From Candidatus Izemoplasma sp. (GTDB lineage Bacteria; Bacillota_I; Bacilli_A; Izemoplasmatales; Izemoplasmataceae), in NCBI GenBank assembly GCA_007123975.1, contig SLFZ01000066.1, positions 1-8,549 of the forward strand: 8,549 nucleotides of DNA, written 5' to 3'. The notes beneath the pieces are model-generated. The model made no database searches. It was not told where the DNA came from and worked only from the letters and a program-made list of their open reading frames with translations. The translations under genes and the position numbers were made by a program. Below, piece after piece: positions 1 to 5,730 of the stretch. Positions within the stretch are counted from its first letter, which is position 1; each line of letters begins with the position of its first letter.

Positions 1-89
1 GATTCGCCACCCGATGGGTTCCCAAACTGACAGGCGGCGAGCAAAACAATCATACTGCTCACAGAAAGCATCAAGATGAGTTTCTTCAT
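1..89 (-). CDS. Lipoprotein, N-terminal part only (cut by window edge)
   Basis: Translating leftwards from ATG at 89 gives a 29-residue N-terminus with the classic layout of a lipoprotein signal peptide. It has a positive start (MKK), a hydrophobic stretch (about residues 4-19) and a lipobox LAAC with Cys20 as the predicted lipidated residue, followed by a polar start of the mature protein (QFGNPSGGE). Such proteins are lipidated by Lgt, cleaved by LspA before the Cys, and anchored on the outer face of the cytoplasmic membrane. The start is supported by GAGGAG at 95-100, five bases upstream, and by a strong promoter further up. The mature domain lies outside the window, so the role (for example a binding protein or an enzyme) cannot be told. 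The lipoprotein call itself is quite secure. Confidence 0.85.
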   Translation of the reverse strand, partial: MKKLILMLSVSSMIVLLAACQFGNPSGGE

Positions 90-137
90 GTCGTCTCCTC
101 TTTGTAATTATTATAATTAAGTACTGTGTACGTTACC

Positions 138-166
138 ATCATAACAAGCCCTCGCGTGCGCGTCAA
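138..166 (-). promoter_or_regulatory. SigA-type promoter of the lipoprotein gene
   Basis: Reading the minus strand, TTGACG (161-166) and TATGAT (138-143) are separated by exactly 17 bases, close to the SigA consensus. Transcription should start near 131, giving a leader of about 40 nt before the ATG at 89. The predicted start falls in GTACTGTGTAC (121-131), two GTAC arms around three bases, which could be an operator but is short enough to be chance. Confidence 0.7.
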
Positions 167-215
167 GATTATCAGTAGTTTTTATAATTAAGCCGTTAAG
201 CGGTGTGTTGATTAT

Positions 216-244
216 AAAAAAACGGCGTCATCACGCCGTTTTTT
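216..244 (-). terminator. Bidirectional intrinsic terminator after the DUF402 gene
   Basis: The arms AACGGCGT (221-228) and ACGCCGTT (233-240) enclose a 4-base loop. Flanking A and T runs extend the perfect stem to 12 bp (217-228 with 233-244). The minus strand has seven Ts after the GC core and the plus strand six, so it can stop transcription both ways. The TGA stop of the DUF402 gene (231-233) sits in the loop and stem, so the hairpin also encodes the last codons (Lys-Thr-Ala). Confidence 0.9.
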
Positions 245-791
245 CGCTTTCATCCTTGTCTTTTTCTTCCACGATGGCTCGGTAGTCGCGATAATAGGCT
301 TCGACGACGCCAGGCTGAAAGGGGCCTTCTTGGTTTTCAATCATTGATTTGAGGGTGTCGAGTTCGACTTCGAGGATGCGTTTAAGTTCAGGTGGATAAT
401 CCATTTTAATTTTGTGCTTGTTGTACTCTTTGCGATCAAGCGTCACATAGCTGTAATCGGGGCTTACTTTGACATCGAGGTCGTAATCGATGTATTTAAG
501 TGCTTCCGAATCGGCGACGTAGGGACTCGCGACGTTGCAATAATAGAAAATGCCGGCCGGCCGGATGATGCCGATCACGTTAAACCAACGATCCTTGAAA
601 AACCATGTGACCGACGGTTCGCGGGTATACCAAAACCGTCCGTTCGATTCGATGACTTTGGTGCGTTCGTTGGCGATGATTAAGGTCGAATCGTCAATGT
701 CTAAGACGGTGGCGTTCTCCCATATCCGGTGAAGGCTCTCATCGTGTTTGTAACTGTGGACGACAATGTCGTCAGCTGGTTTGTATTTCAT
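231..791 (-). CDS. DUF402 protein, nucleoside tri-/diphosphate phosphatase (YgaC/Ntdp type)
   Basis: A 186-residue cytosolic protein of the DUF402 family. Bacillota members (YgaC of B. subtilis, SA1684 of S. aureus) hydrolyse nucleoside tri- and diphosphates with a divalent metal. The family's core is visible: WFNVIGIIRP (about 69-78), YYCNVASPY (83-91) and the acidic block YIDYDLDVKV (100-109), followed by PDYSYVTLDRKEY (111-123). A charged helical tail ends the protein. I place the start at 791 because GGAAG lies seven bases upstream. The in-frame ATG at 812 overlaps the -10 box of the apparent promoter and so would not be in the mRNA. Length fits the family (about 175-190 residues). The gene appears to be transcribed alone from just after the neighbouring small gene and ends at a strong terminator. 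Family assignment is secure; the physiological substrate is not visible. Confidence 0.88.
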   Translation of the reverse strand: MKYKPADDIVVHSYKHDESLHRIWENATVLDIDDSTLIIANERTKVIESNGRFWYTREPSVTWFFKDRWFNVIGIIRPAGIFYYCNVASPYVADSEALKYIDYDLDVKVSPDYSYVTLDRKEYNKHKIKMDYPPELKRILEVELDTLKSMIENQEGPFQPGVVEAYYRDYRAIVEEKDKDESEKTA

Positions 792-810
792 GGTATCACT
801 TCCTTCAGGC

Positions 811-819
811 ATTATACCA
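811..819 (-). promoter_or_regulatory. Extended -10 promoter of the DUF402 gene
   Basis: The minus strand reads TGGTATAAT, a perfect TATAAT with the TGn extension. No good -35 is present at 16-18 bases upstream (AAGCCC), as is common for extended -10 promoters. The start would be near 804, giving a very short leader before the RBS and the ATG at 791. Confidence 0.55.
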
Positions 820-837
820 TACGTGGTGCACGAGGGC

Positions 838-978
838 TTAGTTTCGAATCATTATCCAGACGAATATTGCCAGGGCGATCAACACAACCAAATCGAAGAC
901 AATTAAACTTATCCATTGCTTCCTATCTTTAGGTTGTTTCTCTTTCGCATCGTCGTAATCGGGTTTCATGTCTTTCAT
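838..978 (-). CDS. Small single-span membrane protein (46 aa), unknown function
   Basis: I do not recognise this protein. It starts with a strongly charged, hydrophilic N-terminus (residues 1-21, rich in Lys and Asp), followed by one hydrophobic segment (about 22-44, with Trp22 and Trp41 near the ends), and ends in IRN. This is a small single-pass membrane protein. The charged N-terminus suggests that side stays in the cytoplasm, but the short C-terminus also carries Arg, so orientation is uncertain. The ATG at 978 follows the TGA of the SDR gene by four bases, with GGAG nine bases upstream inside the SDR gene. That makes it the last gene of the queG-trmL-SDR unit and points to coupled translation. 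An upstream in-frame extension lies within the SDR coding region and is not needed. No terminator with a T-run follows; the next promoter begins about 20 bases after its stop. Confidence 0.65.
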   Translation of the reverse strand: MKDMKPDYDDAKEKQPKDRKQWISLIVFDLVVLIALAIFVWIMIRN

Positions 979-982
979 CGGT

Positions 983-1714
983 TCACGCTCCGTGTCGCCC
1001 GCCGTTGACGGGGAGTATTTGGCCGGTGATAAAACCAGCTGCATCGCTGAGGAGGAAAGCGGTCGCCTCGGCAATGTCTTGAGGTTCTCCTAACCTTCCG
1101 AGTGGGACGGTGTCGATGTAGCTGTCAACGCCTTCGTCGATGCGAGACTGCGTCATGTCGGTTGGAATCAAGCCCGGGGCGACCGCATTGACGCGGATGC
1201 CGCGAGGGGCGAGTTCGTTAGCAAGGGCTTTGGTGAGGCCGTTGACAGCCGCTTTGGACGTCGCATAAGGCGACTGATTGGGTGGACCGACGATGCCGGA
1301 ACCCGAGGATATATTCACAATCGCGCCGCCATCTTTAAACGCAGCCGCGGCGTATTTTGACATCAGCCACACCGACGCAACGTTGACGTGCATCGCGCGT
1401 TGGTAATCCTCAAACGTCAACGAATCCAGCGTTCCTGAGACAAGGACACCGGCGTTGTTGACGAGCGCATCAAGGCGACCAAACGCCTGCATCGCTGTCT
1501 CGATGACGCGTTGAGCTTCGGCTTCGTTTGCGACATCGCCGCGCGCGAGCACAGCTCTTTGACCCTTGGACTCAATCGCTTCTTTCAATGATTGTGCTTC
1601 TTCTTCGCTTTGTCGATAATTAATGGCAATATCATACCCTTGCGCGGCTAAGGTCATGGCGATCGCTCGGCCGAGACCGCGTGATGCGCCAGTGATAAGG
1701 ACGGTTTTTGGCAT
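983..1714 (-). CDS. SDR-family NAD(P)-dependent oxidoreductase, FabG-like
   Basis: A complete 243-residue classical short-chain dehydrogenase/reductase, the usual length of the family. It has the Rossmann glycine motif TGASRGLG (8-15), NNAG (86-89), Asn111, the catalytic Ser137 in NISS, and the YxxxK pair Tyr150/Lys154. These are followed by the VNAVAPG strand (175-181) and the C-terminal ITGQILPVNGG typical of FabG-like enzymes. It should reduce a carbonyl or oxidise an alcohol in the cytosol. Arg12 in the glycine loop suggests NADPH but does not prove it. The RBS GGGAGTGA lies in the 3' end of trmL, and the ATG follows the trmL stop by two bases, so translation is probably coupled. Nothing around it belongs to fatty acid synthesis, so a dedicated FabG role is not supported; the substrate is unknown. 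Confidence 0.9.
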   Translation of the reverse strand: MPKTVLITGASRGLGRAIAMTLAAQGYDIAINYRQSEEEAQSLKEAIESKGQRAVLARGDVANEAEAQRVIETAMQAFGRLDALVNNAGVLVSGTLDSLTFEDYQRAMHVNVASVWLMSKYAAAAFKDGGAIVNISSGSGIVGPPNQSPYATSKAAVNGLTKALANELAPRGIRVNAVAPGLIPTDMTQSRIDEGVDSYIDTVPLGRLGEPQDIAEATAFLLSDAAGFITGQILPVNGGRHGA

Positions 1715-1716
1715 GT

Positions 1717-2241
1717 TTAATCACTCCCGTTATGGTTTTTGAGAAAGTCTTTGCCTTTAAGGGTGTCGGGCTCATGGGTGTGGAGGTTTGGGTAGCCTTG
1801 TTGTCGAAGGGCTTCATAAAGGACCACCGCTACGGTATTTGAGAGGTTAAGGCTACGGGTTTTATCGGTCATTGGAATGCGCACGCATGTTTCAAGGTTA
1901 TCCTTTAACAGTGCCTTGGGTAAGCCCGTGGTTTCTTTACCAAAGATGAAGAAGACATCCTCATCGCCGGTGTAGTCAAAGCCGTCATGGGTTCGCTCGG
2001 CGTAGCGGGTGATGTAGTAAAATCGGCCGCGGCGGTGTTTGATGAACGCCTCAAAACTCTCGTGCACGTCAAGCTCGAGGTCTCGCATGTAATCCAATGC
2101 CGGTCTGCGCATGTGTTTGTCATCGAGCGAAAAGCCGAGCGGCTTAATCAGGTGCAGACGTGCGCCTGTGGCGACGCAGGTGCGCATGATGTTTCCAGTG
2201 TTTTGCGGAATCAAGGGTTCATGCAAGACGATGTGGTTCAT
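1717..2241 (-). CDS. trmL: tRNA (cytidine/uridine-34-2'-O)-methyltransferase TrmL (CspR)
   Basis: A 174-residue SPOUT-class methyltransferase. TrmL 2'-O-methylates the wobble nucleotide of the tRNA-Leu isoacceptors CAA and UAA, using S-adenosylmethionine, and acts as a dimer. The three knot motifs are present in order: NTGNIMRTC (14-22), FGKETTGLP (100-108) and IPM followed by SLNLSNTVAVVLYEA (122-124, 130-144). These form the trefoil-knot SAM site. The compact size without an N-terminal RNA-binding domain is typical of TrmL rather than TrmH. The start overlaps the queG stop as ATGA, with GGAGG seven bases upstream. Pairing with queG means two enzymes acting on tRNA position 34 are made from one message. 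The C-terminal tail (about 150-174) is longer and more polar than the core needs. Confidence 0.93.
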   Translation of the reverse strand: MNHIVLHEPLIPQNTGNIMRTCVATGARLHLIKPLGFSLDDKHMRRPALDYMRDLELDVHESFEAFIKHRRGRFYYITRYAERTHDGFDYTGDEDVFFIFGKETTGLPKALLKDNLETCVRIPMTDKTRSLNLSNTVAVVLYEALRQQGYPNLHTHEPDTLKGKDFLKNHNGSD

Positions 2242-3176
2242 GGAAGTTCCTCCAGTTTAGAGATGATGCGCGTGGCGTCCGCGTGAAACCACGGCACATG
2301 GGCGTAGCGCGATGCGACGTCGCGCATCAACGGCAAGCTTTCACGCATGCCTTGATTCAAAAGCAATGCCATGGCGTTGCGTTTTAATACCAAGCCACCG
2401 CGCCAGACAAAAGCGTAGGTTCTAAAGGTTTTCTCTATCGCCTTGTTGGAAAGCGCGAGCAGGTTTTCAAGGTTTAATTGGGCGTGTTCGTCGGCCATAA
2501 AATGCGGGCGTGGCACAAAGGTTCGGTCGGCATTTTTAGGGCAAACCCGCTGGCAAATGTCGCAACCGTACACCATCGTTTTTAGCGGCGTGATGTCGGC
2601 GTCGGTTAGCGGTGCTTTCATCTGCGTTACATAGGATGAACAGAGTCGTTCATCAAACCCGGCATCAAGCGCACCGGTCGGGCATGCCTCAATGCAGCGG
2701 GTGCAATCGCCACAATCGTCGCTGAGGTAACCCTCGGTGCTTAAGGCCGCATCGACCAACAAAATCCCTAGGTAATGGTACGTGCCGAAGCGTGGATGAA
2801 TTAGAAACTGGTTCTTGCCGATGTAGCCCGTGTTCGCAAGCGCCGCGACGAACCGCTCGTCAAAAGGACTGATGTCGGCGTATCCTTTCGCCTTGATGCC
2901 TTTGGTTTTCAGTGTTTTTTCAATGTCTTCAAAGGCGCTGTCAAACACGCGGTGATAATCGAGGCCGTAGGCGTAGCGCGACACCAAACCATAGCCCTTT
3001 CCGTTCCAAGCGACTGCCTCGTGGGGGTAAGAGATGCTTAAGACAAGCATCGTGCGGTACGACACGAGCGCATCACGCTCAGCGGAGGCCAACCGCGGTT
3101 TTTGTGCCATGTATGTCTCGACATCAATGGCCTTGACGTCGTCGATGAGCGGGTGATTGAGTATGGTATCGATCAT
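2238..3176 (-). CDS. queG: Epoxyqueuosine reductase QueG (compact form)
   Basis: QueG carries out the last step of queuosine synthesis, reducing epoxyqueuosine to queuosine at position 34 of GUN-anticodon tRNAs, using cobalamin and two [4Fe-4S] clusters. Visible landmarks are ADISP with Asp101 (matching the conserved acid of the family), the GYIGKN motif (117-122), the first cysteine motif C155-x2-C158-x2-C161-x3-C165-P, Cys179 in LCSSY, and the second motif C205-x2-C208-x3-C212-P. All eight cluster cysteines are therefore present. At 312 residues it is shorter than typical QueG proteins of about 380. The region after the second cluster is short, with only one HEAT-like stretch (VLKRNAMALLL, about 263-273), and the N-terminus is also trimmed. 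AGGGGGAG lies just upstream of the ATG. It is the first gene of the unit, and trmL overlaps its stop by four bases. Confidence 0.93.
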   Translation of the reverse strand: MIDTILNHPLIDDVKAIDVETYMAQKPRLASAERDALVSYRTMLVLSISYPHEAVAWNGKGYGLVSRYAYGLDYHRVFDSAFEDIEKTLKTKGIKAKGYADISPFDERFVAALANTGYIGKNQFLIHPRFGTYHYLGILLVDAALSTEGYLSDDCGDCTRCIEACPTGALDAGFDERLCSSYVTQMKAPLTDADITPLKTMVYGCDICQRVCPKNADRTFVPRPHFMADEHAQLNLENLLALSNKAIEKTFRTYAFVWRGGLVLKRNAMALLLNQGMRESLPLMRDVASRYAHVPWFHADATRIISKLEELP

Positions 3177-3278
3177 CTTGCTCCCCCTAACGAAAATGGT
3201 GGGTGCCTAAAGCACTCCACCATTTTATCGTGTCGACCCTTCCGCCGTCAGGGTCGAAAAGACGCAATGTCTTTTTCC
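3177..3278 (-). promoter_or_regulatory. Structured 5' leader of the queG operon (three hairpins)
   Basis: Between the predicted start of transcription (near 3278) and the queG ATG lie about 100 nt almost filled by three consecutive hairpins. First, 3257-3263 pairs with 3269-3275 (7 bp, 5-nt loop). Second, 3234-3240 pairs with 3250-3256 (7 bp, with an optional eighth pair, 9-nt loop). Third, 3193-3202 pairs with 3217-3226 (10 bp), continued past one bulged base by 3203-3206 with 3212-3215 (4 bp, 5-nt loop). The third ends a few bases before the ribosome binding site. I cannot match this to a known riboswitch class. Only four Ts follow the last stem, so it is a poor terminator. A regulatory role is inference; the pairing is read directly. 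Confidence 0.5.
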
Positions 3279-3284
3279 GTGGTT

Positions 3285-3313
3285 ATTATACCACGTCACG
3301 ATGCCCATGGCAA
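3285..3313 (-). promoter_or_regulatory. Promoter of the queG-trmL-SDR operon
   Basis: On the minus strand TTGCCA (3308-3313) and TATAAT (3285-3290) are 17 bases apart, and the -10 carries the TGn extension (TGG). This is a strong SigA-type promoter. It lies between the end of the 85-residue gene and queG, so queG starts its own transcription unit, although some read-through from the cshB operon is possible. Confidence 0.75.
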
Positions 3314-3344
3314 TGGTGCCTGGCGTATTCTCTATGAGTTACAC

Positions 3345-3367
3345 AAAACACGCTGTAAGCGGCTTTT
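3345..3367 (-). terminator. Weak candidate terminator after the cshB-nfo unit
   Basis: A 4-bp core (3351-3354 with 3358-3361, 3-nt loop) is flanked, after a 2x2 mismatch, by AAAA (3345-3348) and TTTT (3364-3367). It lies five bases after the stop of the 85-residue gene, the right place for a terminator, but the stem is poor, so termination would be partial at best. Confidence 0.3.
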
Positions 3368-3371
3368 CATT

Positions 3372-3629
3372 TTAGGATTGACGTTCTTTCTCGATGGAAG
3401 CCACACGCGCTTCAAGGGTCTTTACGGTTTCATAGAGCTTCTCGACCTCGTTGTCTTCGGTCGGGGTCGGGGCAGGGTCATCGTCGTGGTCGAAGATTGC
3501 GAAAACCAACATCACGATGGCGAATCCGCCAGAGACCATCGCCAATGTCCCCTCGCCGATGATGAGGAAAACGATCAGGGCGAGGATGTCGACGACAAAA
3601 AGCGAACCCCAGACCAGACGTGTGCTCAT
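3372..3629 (-). CDS. Small two-span membrane protein with C-terminal coiled coil (85 aa)
   Basis: I do not recognise the family. Two hydrophobic segments (about residues 5-24 and 28-47) form a tight hairpin joined by a short IGEGT turn. They are followed by an acidic, proline-rich linker (about 48-60, DHDDDPAPTPTED) and a helix with a heptad pattern: Val62, Leu65, Val69, Leu72, Val76 and Ile79 fall exactly at a/d positions. This suggests a membrane-anchored protein that dimerises or binds a partner through a short coiled coil, with both ends probably in the cytoplasm. The ATG overlaps the nfo stop as ATGA, and I see no convincing Shine-Dalgarno sequence upstream. Translation therefore probably depends on ribosomes finishing nfo. 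It is the last gene of the cshB-nfo unit. A link to DNA repair is suggested only by position. Confidence 0.75.
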   Translation of the reverse strand: MSTRLVWGSLFVVDILALIVFLIIGEGTLAMVSGGFAIVMLVFAIFDHDDDPAPTPTEDNEVEKLYETVKTLEARVASIEKERQS

Positions 3630-4555
3630 GCGTCTTTACGGCGATGTTTGGCGCGGATGGCTTCGATAAAGTTCGGGTCAAAGGCGTCCGCGTTCACCAT
3701 CGCGATTTCTTCTTTATAAGGCGCGTACACACGCTTGGTGTCGTCATCGGTTTCAGTCACATAGGGGGTTTCTAAGATTTTCGGGATGTCGGTGAAGTCC
3801 GGATGACGAATGATGGCGTTGAGTGCGTCAAACCCGATGTGTCCGGTGCCGAGGTTGGCGTGGCGGTCTTTGCCGGCGCCGCGAGGATTTTTTGAGTCGT
3901 TGATGTGAAACACACCGATGCGGGTCTTGCCGACGATGCGATCAAACTCCGCGATGACGCCATCAAAGTCATCTTTGACATCGTAGCCGGCATCATGAGT
4001 ATGGCAGGTGTCAAAGCACACGCTGAGGCGTTCGTCATGGTCGACGCCGTCGATGATCGCGCGCAACTCTTCGAAGGTGCGGCCGACTTCGGTGCCTTTT
4101 CCCGCCATCGTCTCAAGGGCGATCTTGACGTCGTAATCCTTGGTGCGCTCAATGACCTTGTTGAGGCCATCGACAATCCGGTCGATGGCGGCGTCGGCGC
4201 CTTCTTTGACATGCGCTCCCGGATGCAAGACGATGTGTTTCGCGCCGATGGCTGCGGTTCTCTCTATTTCGCTGACGAGGAAGTCTTGGGCGAAGGCGCG
4301 TTTGGTTGGGTCGGGGTTGGCGAGGTTCATCACATAAGGCGCGTGGACAATGATGTCTTCAGGCTTGATGCCCGCTTCATCCATGCGGCGTTGGGCGAGG
4401 TCGATGTTGAGTTCTTCAATCGGTTTACGGCGCGTATTTTGTGGCGCGCCTGTATAAATCATGAACGTATTGGCGCCATACGATAAGGCTTCATCGACGC
4501 TGCCAAGCAGCATTTCACTGCCGTTCATCGAGACGTGGCTTCCGAGTTTAATCAT
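3626..4555 (-). CDS. nfo: Deoxyribonuclease IV (endonuclease IV, AP endonuclease)
   Basis: Endonuclease IV cuts the DNA backbone 5' of abasic sites and trims blocked 3' ends in base excision repair. It uses three zinc ions in an AP-endonuclease-2 TIM barrel. All nine metal ligands known from the E. coli enzyme can be assigned: His71 (VHAPY), His111 (LHPGAH), Glu148 (LETM), Asp182 and His185 (FDTCH), His217 (FHIND), Asp230 and His232 (KDRH), and Glu262 (LETP). At 309 residues it is slightly longer than usual because of a basic C-terminal tail (AKHRRKDA). The start overlaps the cshB stop as ATGA, with AAGGAG nine bases upstream, and its own stop overlaps the next ATG in the same way. The cshB-nfo pairing matches B. 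subtilis, where Nfo is YqfS. Confidence 0.96.
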   Translation of the reverse strand: MIKLGSHVSMNGSEMLLGSVDEALSYGANTFMIYTGAPQNTRRKPIEELNIDLAQRRMDEAGIKPEDIIVHAPYVMNLANPDPTKRAFAQDFLVSEIERTAAIGAKHIVLHPGAHVKEGADAAIDRIVDGLNKVIERTKDYDVKIALETMAGKGTEVGRTFEELRAIIDGVDHDERLSVCFDTCHTHDAGYDVKDDFDGVIAEFDRIVGKTRIGVFHINDSKNPRGAGKDRHANLGTGHIGFDALNAIIRHPDFTDIPKILETPYVTETDDDTKRVYAPYKEEIAMVNADAFDPNFIEAIRAKHRRKDA

Positions 4556-5694
4556 CGTTTTATTCTCCTTCTGTTCTGAGCTGATTTCGGTTTGGTGCCT
4601 TTGACGGTGTAGTTGATGTGGTGTTTATCGAGGTAATGAAACGCATGGCCGTCTCGTTCGCTGAAGTAGCTTATCGCAAGACCGCTTTGGCCCATCCGGG
4701 CGGTACGACCAACGCGGTGCACATAAAACGTCATGTCGGTTGGCAAATCGTAGTTAATAATGTGGCTGACGCCCTCGATGTCAAGGCCACGGCTGGCCAT
4801 GTCGGTGGCGACGACGTATTGGACATCGAGGCTGGTGATGCGACGATGGAGTTGTTTGCGTTTGCGCGAGGGTAAATCGCCGTGCAAGGCGATGGAACGT
4901 TTCCCTGCCTGATAAAGCATGCTGGCAAGGCGATCGGCATCGGCTTTTTGGTTCACGAAAATCAAGGCCAGGTACGGCTCGGTCTCGTTGACAAACGCCA
5001 ACAATCGCCTATCCTTATCCGCTTGGTTATCAAGGCGGATAAAACGGTGTTCGATGGCGAGCGAACGCAAGCTTTTGTCTTCCAGCGACACCTCTTTCGC
5101 ATTGCGGGTGGAACGGCGCAAGAACGGTTTCAAACTTTCCGGGATGGTGGCGCTGAACACCATCAGTTGAGCGTTGTCTTTCGTGGTTGAGAAAATCGCT
5201 TCGATGTCAGGTAAAAACCCGATGTCTAACGCCATGTCGGCCTCGTCGATTACGATGGTGTTGGCGCGGTGAATCTTCAGGACGTTTTCGTCGATGGCGA
5301 GGTCTTTAATGCGTCCGGGCGTGCCGATGACAATCATCGGTTGACTTTTTTTCAGTCGCTCTATTTCCTTGTGCCGGTCTTGGCCGCCGCTGAACAGACG
5401 AATGTCGATGGACTCGTCTGCGTACGTGGCGATTTGGCGTGCGGCCTCAAGGAGCTGTGACGCGAGTTCACGCGTTGGGCTTAAGATAACGGTTTGAACG
5501 CGTGGGTCTTTTTCATTGAGTCGTGAAAAGACGGGAATCAGAAAGGCGTGTGTCTTTCCGCTCCCGGTCTGGCTGCAGGCAACGATGTCCCTGCCTTTTG
5601 TGGCGTCAGGAATGACGGCACGCTGCACGTCGGTGAGATCTTTAAAGCCGAGCGCTTGCACGGCTTTCTCGATGTAGGTCTTGGAAAAATGCAT
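4552..5694 (-). CDS. cshB: DEAD-box ATP-dependent RNA helicase, CshB-like
   Basis: A complete DEAD-box helicase core of 380 residues. Motifs appear in order: Q motif (Phe17, Gln24), motif I SQTGSGKT (41-48), Ia PTRELA (73-78), GG (103-104), Ib TPGR (125-128), II DEAD (150-153), III SAT (181-183), IV FVNQ (246-249), V ATDMASRGLDI (296-306) and VI HRVGRTAR (326-333). A short basic tail ends in RRRIKR. Such helicases unwind RNA duplexes; CshB of B. subtilis works in cold adaptation and ribosome/RNA handling. Its place between ispH and nfo is the same as in B. subtilis, which is the main reason for naming it cshB rather than another paralogue. It is shorter than B. subtilis CshB (about 440), mainly in the C-terminal extension. 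The start at 5694 has GAGGGG five bases upstream and a strong promoter. Confidence 0.9.
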   Translation of the reverse strand: MHFSKTYIEKAVQALGFKDLTDVQRAVIPDATKGRDIVACSQTGSGKTHAFLIPVFSRLNEKDPRVQTVILSPTRELASQLLEAARQIATYADESIDIRLFSGGQDRHKEIERLKKSQPMIVIGTPGRIKDLAIDENVLKIHRANTIVIDEADMALDIGFLPDIEAIFSTTKDNAQLMVFSATIPESLKPFLRRSTRNAKEVSLEDKSLRSLAIEHRFIRLDNQADKDRRLLAFVNETEPYLALIFVNQKADADRLASMLYQAGKRSIALHGDLPSRKRKQLHRRITSLDVQYVVATDMASRGLDIEGVSHIINYDLPTDMTFYVHRVGRTARMGQSGLAISYFSERDGHAFHYLDKHHINYTVKGTKPKSAQNRRRIKR

Positions 5695-5724
5695 ATTGTC
5701 CCCTCGTTTCTGTCGTTTTCATTA

Positions 5725-5730
5725 TATAAT
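5725..5730 (+). promoter_or_regulatory. Probable -10 of the ispH promoter (overlaps the cshB -10)
   Basis: The block at 5721-5730 (ATTATATAAT) is a perfect palindrome, so TATAAT is also present on the plus strand at 5725-5730. No good -35 lies 16-18 bases upstream, so this direction should be weaker or need an activator. Transcription would begin within the adjacent palindrome and give a leader of about 37 nt before ispH. Confidence 0.4.

Noticed and set aside
231..812. Longer DUF402 protein starting at the ATG at 812
   Set aside because: That ATG overlaps the TATAAT of the apparent promoter and has no RBS, while the ATG at 791 has GGAAG at good spacing.
3203..3215. Loop of the third queG-leader hairpin as an anticodon-loop mimic of a TrmL or QueG tRNA substrate
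   Set aside because: Opening the closing pair gives a 7-nt loop CUUUAGG, which in tRNA numbering would read UUA at 34-36. This matches neither the GUN anticodons of QueG nor the CAA/UAA anticodons of TrmL.
3177..3278. Known riboswitch or T-box upstream of queG
   Set aside because: The leader is too short for cobalamin or T-box elements, no T-box sequence (AGGGTGG...) is present, and I cannot see a preQ1 pseudoknot. It is kept only as an unassigned structured leader.
3102..3719. Long open frame on the plus strand (205 codons)
   Set aside because: It runs antisense to queG, the intergenic region, the 85-residue gene and nfo, which are well supported. Its translation has no recognisable domain, so it is a shadow frame.
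3905..4486. Plus-strand open frame (193 codons) opposite nfo
   Set aside because: Endonuclease IV on the other strand has all nine metal ligands; the antisense frame is a by-product of its codon use.
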